NCBI GenBank assembly: GCA_019310195.1
Contig: JAFDET010000111.1
Coordinates: 1-19,312, forward strand
Source of the DNA: Deltaproteobacteria bacterium
Lineage (GTDB): Bacteria; Myxococcota_A; UBA9160; JAFDET01
DNA length: 19,312 nt
Direction: 5' to 3'
Positions 14,993 to 19,312 of the stretch are shown here, piece after piece. Both the position numbers and the translations under genes were made by a program. Below the pieces are notes generated by a model. It searched no databases, was not told the DNA's origin, and saw only the letters and a program-made list of their open reading frames with translations. Numbering within the stretch: position 1 is the stretch's first letter; the number at the start of each line of letters is the position of its first letter.

Positions 14993-15478
14993 TTACTCGA
15001 ACAGGTTGTCGATGTCGTCGTCCGTGATCTCGGCGAAGGGGCTTCCCTCGCCGGACGCGGCGCGTTCCGACTTCTTCTGGATTTCTTCGAACGTGCGTGC
15101 CAGCTCCGTGCCGGCCTTCTTCACCCGCAGCCGCACCAGCCCGAGCGAGCTGCGATCGTCGAAGATCACGACCATGATCAGGCGCTGCGCGATCATGGAG
15201 ATGTGCAGGTTGTCGCGCTGACCCTGGTGGAAATGGGTGGGGAACTCTTCCTCGCCGATGATCTTGGCGAGGCCGCCGGTCGCCGCGATGTTGCCGGCGG
15301 TGAGCGAGGCGAGGCTGGTGGTGTCGATGCCTTCCATCTCACCGGCTTCGGCGATGAGCTGCCCGTTCTTGTCCACCAGGTAGATGCCCTTCGCGTTGGC
15401 GTCGCGGACGAGCTTCTGGATCACCGCGAGGATCTTCTGGAGATCCTCGTCGTACATCACGAGCTGCGCGTCGATCAT
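14993..15478 (-). CDS. mglB: Roadblock/LC7 GTPase-activating protein MglB
   Basis: MglB is the homodimeric Roadblock/LC7 GAP of MglA and localises to the lagging pole in Myxococcus. The 161-aa product shows the fold's key stretches: KGIYLVDKNGQLIAEAGE, IDTTSLASLTAGNIAATGGL, EFPTHFHQGQRDNLHIS, MVVIFDDRSSLGLVRLRVK and the acidic end GSPFAEITDDDIDNLFE typical of MglB. ATG 15478 (MIDAQLVMYDED) best matches the family start; GTG 15484 two codons upstream is an alternative. mglB-mglA is the usual operon order. Confidence 0.95.
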   Translation of the reverse strand: MIDAQLVMYDEDLQKILAVIQKLVRDANAKGIYLVDKNGQLIAEAGEMEGIDTTSLASLTAGNIAATGGLAKIIGEEEFPTHFHQGQRDNLHISMIAQRLIMVVIFDDRSSLGLVRLRVKKAGTELARTFEEIQKKSERAASGEGSPFAEITDDDIDNLFE

Positions 15479-15526
15479 CGGCACGAGTCTCTGTAACCCC
15501 TCAGGACAGAAGCGGTTTACGCGAGC

Positions 15527-15556
15527 ACTCTACCCCGCGCCGGGGTCCCGGGGCAA
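15527..15556 (-). promoter_or_regulatory. Candidate promoter for mglBA
   Basis: In the roughly 120-base gap between recR and mglB, the minus strand has TTGCCC (15556-15551) and TAGAGT (15532-15527) with an 18-base spacer. Upstream of it GGGCC-GACAA-GGCCC (near 15567-15581) forms a small hairpin that could end the dnaX-ebfC-recR transcript. This supports separate expression of mglBA, but read-through is possible. Confidence 0.3.
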
Positions 15557-15597
15557 GCAACCTTCTGGGGCCTTGTCGGCCCGGCACGCAAGAGGCT

Positions 15598-16197
15598 TTA
15601 GTCGATCTCCCGTCGGTTCTCGAGGGAGCGGCCGATGGTCACGTGGTCCGTGTACTCGAGGTCGCCGCCCAGGGGCATGCCGTAGGCGATTCGCGTGAGG
15701 CGCACGCCCCGGCCGCGCAGCCGGTCGGCGATCAGGTGGGCGGTGGCGTCCCCCTCGGCATTGGGGTTGGTGGCCAGGATGATCTCCTGGACCGCACAGC
15801 GTTCCACCCGGGCCTCCAGCTCGGCGATGCGCAGGGCCTCGGGTCCGATGCCGTCGATCGGCGAGAGCGTCCCGCCCAGTACGTGGTAGCGGCCCCGAAA
15901 GCCGCCGGCGCGCTCCACGGCGGCCAGGTCCGCCGGCTCCTCCACCACGCAGACCACGCCCGTCTCCCGGGCCGGGTCGCGGCAGACGGCGCACGGGGAG
16001 TGGTCCGTCAGGTCGAAGCACTCCTCGCACAGGACAATGTCCTTCTTCACGCGGGCGATGGCGTCGGACAGCTCCTGAACCTGGGTCTCGTTGGCTCCGA
16101 GAAGGAAGAACGCAAGGCGTGTCGCGGACTTCTCGCCGATTCCGGGAAGCCGCTTCAGGTTGCTGACGAGCCGCTCGATGGGCGGTGCGCTGCGCAT
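15598..16197 (-). CDS. recR: Recombination mediator RecR
   Basis: RecR forms a DNA-clamping ring and with RecO/RecF loads RecA on gapped DNA. The 199-aa protein is standard length. A helix-hairpin-helix lies at 17-33 (LPGIGEKSATRLAFFLL), the zinc site at Cys57, Cys60, Cys69 and Cys72, and the Toprim domain at about 80-175 with VVEEPADL and ATNPNAEGDAT. The end TRIAYGMPLGGDLEYTD is the conserved Walker B-like tail. ATG 16197 follows the ebfC stop by one base, so the two are tightly coupled. Confidence 0.97.
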   Translation of the reverse strand: MRSAPPIERLVSNLKRLPGIGEKSATRLAFFLLGANETQVQELSDAIARVKKDIVLCEECFDLTDHSPCAVCRDPARETGVVCVVEEPADLAAVERAGGFRGRYHVLGGTLSPIDGIGPEALRIAELEARVERCAVQEIILATNPNAEGDATAHLIADRLRGRGVRLTRIAYGMPLGGDLEYTDHVTIGRSLENRREID

Positions 16198-16198
16198 C

Positions 16199-16528
16199 CT
16201 ACCCCGGACCGGGCATGCCGGGGATCCCCAGGCCCGGCCCGGCCACCCGCGCCAGCTCTTCCGAGACGGTGCGCTGGGCTTCGCTCAGGGCGGCATTCAC
16301 GGCCGCCACCACCAGATCCGGCAGCATGCTGGCGTCTGGGCCCTGCAGGAGCTGGGGCTCGATGCGGATCTCGGCGATGCGCAGCTCCCCCGTGGCCACC
16401 GCCGTCACCATGCCGCCGCCCGAGGAGGCCTCGACCCGGCGCTGTGCGAGCTGGCGCTGCACTTCCGCAAGCTTCTCCTGCATCTGGCGTGCTTGCTCGA
16501 GGATCTGGTTGAGGTCCGGAGTGCTCAC
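16199..16528 (-). CDS. ebfC: YbaB/EbfC nucleoid-associated protein
   Basis: EbfC/YbaB is a small dimeric DNA-binding protein that sits on the nucleoid. The 109-aa product starts with a coiled-coil-forming helix (LNQILEQARQMQEKLAEVQR), then VEASSGGGMVTAVATGE, then the beta strand and final helix (LPDLVVAAVNAALSEAQRTV). The tail GLGIPGMPGPG is typical. The GTG start (16528-16526) overlaps the dnaX TGA as GTGA. The dnaX-ebfC-recR order is conserved in most bacteria. Confidence 0.95.
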   Translation of the reverse strand: MSTPDLNQILEQARQMQEKLAEVQRQLAQRRVEASSGGGMVTAVATGELRIAEIRIEPQLLQGPDASMLPDLVVAAVNAALSEAQRTVSEELARVAGPGLGIPGMPGPG

Positions 16529-18357
16529 GTGTGGGGGCCGTCCAGGGGGCGGATCTCGACGATCTGGCCGCCGAGGATGTCCATGGTGTCGTTCACGGCG
16601 GGGTGATCCAGCGCCTGCTGGCGCCGCCGCCGCGCCAGATCGGTTTGAGCCGCGCGCTGCTGCTCCGCCTGGGGCGCCTGGTCCGCGGACTCCACCTCGA
16701 CGACCAGGCGCGAGCCGAAGAACTGCTCGCACACGGTCTCCAGGTCGTCACGGCGCGCCTCGAGGCGGCGGGCGGCGAAGGCCGCGGGCACCACGACCCG
16801 GAGTCGTTCGCTGGTGCGCGCCACGAGCCGGCCGCCCTCCAGCGCGGCGAACAGGCCGCGGTTGCGCTCCTGGGCGAAGCGGCGGAGCTGGTCGAAGACG
16901 ACGTCCAAGGGGGCGTCCGGCGCGACGTGGGGGCTTGGCGTTGCCTGGGTGTCGCTTATTCTTGCAGGGGCCTGCTCTTCGCTCGGCTGCGCCTCGCTGC
17001 GCGCCCGGCGTACGGGGTCCGGTGCGCTTGCGGGCTCCGGGGCGCCGGGCTTGCGGGCCTCGGGCTCCGGTGCGGCGGCGGATGCTTCTGCGGCTGAGGG
17101 GCGGTCTTGTTGCTGGGCTTCGCTTCGCTCTTGCTGCGGGGCTTCGGCCTTGCGGCGTGGGCCGCCTCCGCCGCCGCCGCTGGAGCCGCCGCGGGGCGGG
17201 GGCGTGCCGCCGCTGGCGAGCTGGCGTTCCAGTGCGTCCAGGCGCGAGAGCAGCGCCGCTACGTCGTCGCCCGAGGGCATGCCGGCCAGGCGCACCAGCG
17301 CCATCTCCAGCACGGCGTAGGGCTGCGGCGCCCAGGCCAGGTCCTCCTGCTCGCGCAGCAGGGCGCGGAACATGCGGCGCAGGCGCGGCTCCTCCGAGGC
17401 TGCGGCCAGGGCGCGCAGCTCCTCCAGCTCTTCCTCGCTCGCCTCCACCAGTCCGGCGTCGGGCGCGACGCGCAGCACCACCAGGTCGCGAAGGGTCTGC
17501 AAGAGCTCGCCGCCCAGGCGCCGGGGGTCGATGCCCGCCTCCGCCGCGCGCCCGCAGGCCTCCAGTGCGGCCGCCGCCTCTCCCTCCACGCACGCCTGGG
17601 CGATGGCCAGCAGCATGCGGCGGTCGATCAGGTCCAGCAGGTCCGCCACCTGGGCGTCGTCCACCTCACCGCCGCCCGCTGCCAGCACCTGATCCAGCAG
17701 GGTCAGGGCGTCGCGCAGGGAGCCCTGGCTCTCGCGGGCGAGGGCCCCCATGCTGGCCTTGGAGAGCGAGACCTTCTCGGCCTTCGCGATCTCCTCCAGG
17801 CGCGCCACGATCTCCGGCGTCGCGATGCGCCGCAGGTCGTAGCGCTGGCAGCGCGACACCACCGTGAAGGGAATCTTCTCCGGGTTGGTCGTGCAGAAGA
17901 CGAACAGGCTGCGCGGCGGCGGTTCTTCCAGGGTCTTGAGCAGCGCGTTGAAGGCCGCGGTGGAGAGCATGTGCACCTCGTCCACCACGAAGATCCGGTG
18001 CTTGCCGGGCGAGGGCGCGTAGCGCACCGCCTCGATCAGCTCGCGTACGTCGTCCACGCTGGTGCGGCTGGCCGCGTCGACTTCCTGGACGTCCGTGGAG
18101 CGGCCCTCCGCGATCTCGGCGCACGAGGCGCAGGTGCCGCAGGGGGTCTCGGTGGGTCCCTTCTCGCAGTTCAGGCAACGGGCCAGGATCCGCGCCAGCG
18201 TGGTCTTGCCCACCCCGCGCGGGCCGCACAGCAGGATGGCGTGGGGCACGCGGTCGGTTCGGATCGCGTTGCGCAGCGGCGTGGTGACGTGCGCCTGCCC
18301 GAAGACGTCGTCGAAGCCCTGGGGCCGCCACTTGCGTGCGAGAACCTGGTAGCTCAA
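16525..18357 (-). CDS. dnaX: DNA polymerase III subunit gamma/tau
   Basis: DnaX is the clamp-loader ATPase of the replicative polymerase. The 610-aa protein has a TTG start (18357) giving MSYQVLARKWRPQGFDDVFG, the invariant family start. Walker A is GPRGVGKTT (45-53), zinc ligands are Cys64, Cys73, Cys76 and Cys79, Walker B is VVDEVH (124-129), the arginine-finger motif is VSRC, and sensor 2 is GSLRDALTLLDQ. A low-complexity Pro/Ala/Glu/Gln-rich linker (about 385-480) precedes the tau-specific C-terminal part (DVVFDQLRRFAQERNRG). I see no A-rich slippery run in the linker, so a programmed frameshift product is not predicted. It starts 48 bases after the SRP RNA gene. Confidence 0.97.
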   Translation of the reverse strand: MSYQVLARKWRPQGFDDVFGQAHVTTPLRNAIRTDRVPHAILLCGPRGVGKTTLARILARCLNCEKGPTETPCGTCASCAEIAEGRSTDVQEVDAASRTSVDDVRELIEAVRYAPSPGKHRIFVVDEVHMLSTAAFNALLKTLEEPPPRSLFVFCTTNPEKIPFTVVSRCQRYDLRRIATPEIVARLEEIAKAEKVSLSKASMGALARESQGSLRDALTLLDQVLAAGGGEVDDAQVADLLDLIDRRMLLAIAQACVEGEAAAALEACGRAAEAGIDPRRLGGELLQTLRDLVVLRVAPDAGLVEASEEELEELRALAAASEEPRLRRMFRALLREQEDLAWAPQPYAVLEMALVRLAGMPSGDDVAALLSRLDALERQLASGGTPPPRGGSSGGGGGGPRRKAEAPQQERSEAQQQDRPSAAEASAAAPEPEARKPGAPEPASAPDPVRRARSEAQPSEEQAPARISDTQATPSPHVAPDAPLDVVFDQLRRFAQERNRGLFAALEGGRLVARTSERLRVVVPAAFAARRLEARRDDLETVCEQFFGSRLVVEVESADQAPQAEQQRAAQTDLARRRRQQALDHPAVNDTMDILGGQIVEIRPLDGPHT

Positions 18358-18405
18358 CGGGGTGTCGCCGACCTCGCTCGACTGGGTTGGGGCGCGACGA
18401 GGATA

Positions 18406-18509
18406 GATCGCAGGGCACCCCCACCCGCCTCGGGACCTCCGCTACCGCTGCTTCCTTCCGGACCTGACGGGGTTCACGGGTGCCGCCGATCGGGCGGGAC
18501 CCTGCGATC
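18406..18509 (-). ncRNA. ffs: Signal recognition particle RNA (4.5S, small bacterial type)
   Basis: The minus strand contains the invariant SRP domain IV motif (GTCAGGTCCGGAAGGAAGCA, 18468-18449) with the symmetric and asymmetric internal loops and GGAA tetraloop. The flanks pair into a long hairpin: GATCGCAGGG at the 5' end (18509-18500) is exactly complementary to CCCTGCGATC at the 3' end (18415-18406). About 104 nt long, it has no Alu domain and fits the 4.5S RNA class. It lies just upstream of dnaX on the same strand, a known arrangement, and may be processed from a shared transcript. The ends are inferred from the terminal stem. Confidence 0.95.
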
Positions 18510-18623
18510 CCGCCTCGCCGCGCCGACCGAAATCTACCACACGCCCGGGAGGGCCCCCGCCCGGGGCAGCCGGTCTTCCAGCGGGCGATCAAGCCCACCC
18601 GGAGGTCGCCCGATCCAGCGTGC

Positions 18624-19312
18624 ATGGAGAGGACGCCGCCGCGGCTCGAGTCCCAGCACGTCGTGGAGACGGTCGAGACCCTCGGGCGCCGCATCGCCGA
18701 GCGCTTCCCCAAATCGGGCTTGGAGCAGCAGTGCGGGGACCTGCTGGCCGTGGCCCAGCGCGCCTAGGAGCGCGCCCGCGTGATCGCCGAGCCCAACCTG
18801 CCGTTGCGGATCGGCGCCTGGGTGCTGATCGGCGTCATCGCGGCGGGCCTGCTGGTCACCCTGGGGCGGCTCGACGTTCCGGGCCGCACCATGAACGTGG
18901 TGGATTTCGTGCTGGTCCTCGAATCCGGCATCAACGACGTGGTGCTGATCGGAGCCGCGGTCTTCTTCCTGATCACCGTGGACGCCCGCCTCAAACGCCG
19001 CCGGGGATTGCGCGCGCTGCACGTCATCGCCCACATCATCGACATGCACCAACTCACCAAGGACCCGGAGCAGCTTCTCTCCGGATCCGGCGGCACTGCC
19101 TCGTCGCCCCGGCGCGAGATGAGCGCCGCCGAGCTGGGCCGCTACCTCGACTACTGCTCCGAGATGCTGGCGCTGACCGGGAAGGTGGCCACCCTCTACG
19201 TGGCCGAGTTCGACGACCCGGTGGTGCTGGATGCGGTGACTGAGGTGGGGAACCTGACCACGGGTCTCTCTCGCAAGGTCTGGCAGAAGCTGATGGTGCT
19301 GCACCGGGCGCA
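18624..19312 (+). pseudogene. Membrane protein of unknown function, interrupted by an amber codon, incomplete at right edge
   Basis: ATG 18624 begins a frame reading MERTPPRLESQHVVETVETL, RRIAERFPKSGLEQQC and LLAVAQRA, then TAG at 18765-18767, then continues without stop to the window end: ERARVIAEPNLPLRIGAWVL and so on. The second part has two membrane helices (IGAWVLIGVIAAGLLVTL, then NDVVLIGAAVFFLITV), a basic cytoplasmic stretch, HIIDMHQLTKDPEQLL, and a soluble helical part with GRYLDYCSEMLALTGKVATL and TGLSRKVWQKLMVLH. Both halves share frame, composition and a continuous helix across the stop, so the ancestral gene was surely one. TAG is a regular stop here. GTG 18780 follows an AGGAG (18766-18770, overlapping the stop) by nine bases and could restart translation. 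From memory, similar proteins of unknown function occur in several phyla; the family is not named. Confidence 0.6.

Noticed and set aside
17085..17200. Programmed frameshift site in dnaX for a short gamma form
   Set aside because: The linker region has no A-rich slippery heptamer or similar run; it is G/C-rich throughout.

Overview
This is a bacterial chromosomal window of high G+C. The gene families and their order (MglB-MglA polarity pair, ffs-dnaX-ebfC-recR, an MMPL exporter beside a LolA-like protein, a PEP-CTERM-like tail) suggest an uncultured member of the former Deltaproteobacteria (Myxococcota, Desulfobacterota or a nearby phylum). The assignment rests on protein reading only; no marker gene for taxonomy is present.

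The window has two parts that meet at a tRNA-Pro(CGG) gene (4252-4328, minus). The left part (1-4250) is visibly less G+C rich and gene poor. It holds short, broken or orphan coding stretches: a partial minus ORF running off the left edge, a frameshifted fragment, a 64-aa zinc-ribbon protein, a CtpA/S41-family protein that appears to lack its catalytic Ser and Lys, two very small ORFs, a headless CxxC protein remnant, a PEP-CTERM-like tail, a [2Fe-2S] ferredoxin with an odd C-terminus and a truncated AlpA-like regulator. The AlpA remnant lies on the 3' side of the tRNA, where integrating elements enter, so I read this part as an eroded accessory region or the scar of a tRNA-targeted element.

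The right part (4250-19312) is densely packed core genome. An MMPL/RND exporter (plus) converges on a LolA-like periplasmic protein (minus), their stop codons sharing one CTAG. A minus-strand operon priA-def-fmt-rsmB-rpe-lolA-like follows: replication restart, N-formyl-methionine metabolism, 16S rRNA methylation and pentose phosphate isomerisation. def/fmt and rsmB/rpe are joined by 4-nt stop/start overlaps, and fmt seems to start with CTG. A spermidine synthase-like methyltransferase reads divergently from priA with overlapping 5' ends.

A second minus-strand block starts with the SRP RNA gene (ffs) and continues dnaX-ebfC-recR, then after about 120 nt mglB-mglA. It links secretion targeting, clamp loading, a nucleoid protein, recombination repair and the cell polarity GTPase with its GAP. 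At the right edge a conserved-looking two-helix membrane protein of unknown function is split by an in-frame amber codon, with a Shine-Dalgarno-like sequence formed over the stop.

No CRISPR array, intact insertion sequence or complete new defence system was seen. The most unusual items are the apparently inactive CtpA, the CTG start of fmt, the amber-split gene, the tRNA-bounded mosaic of gene fragments, and a pair of inverted sequences that encode similar peptides.
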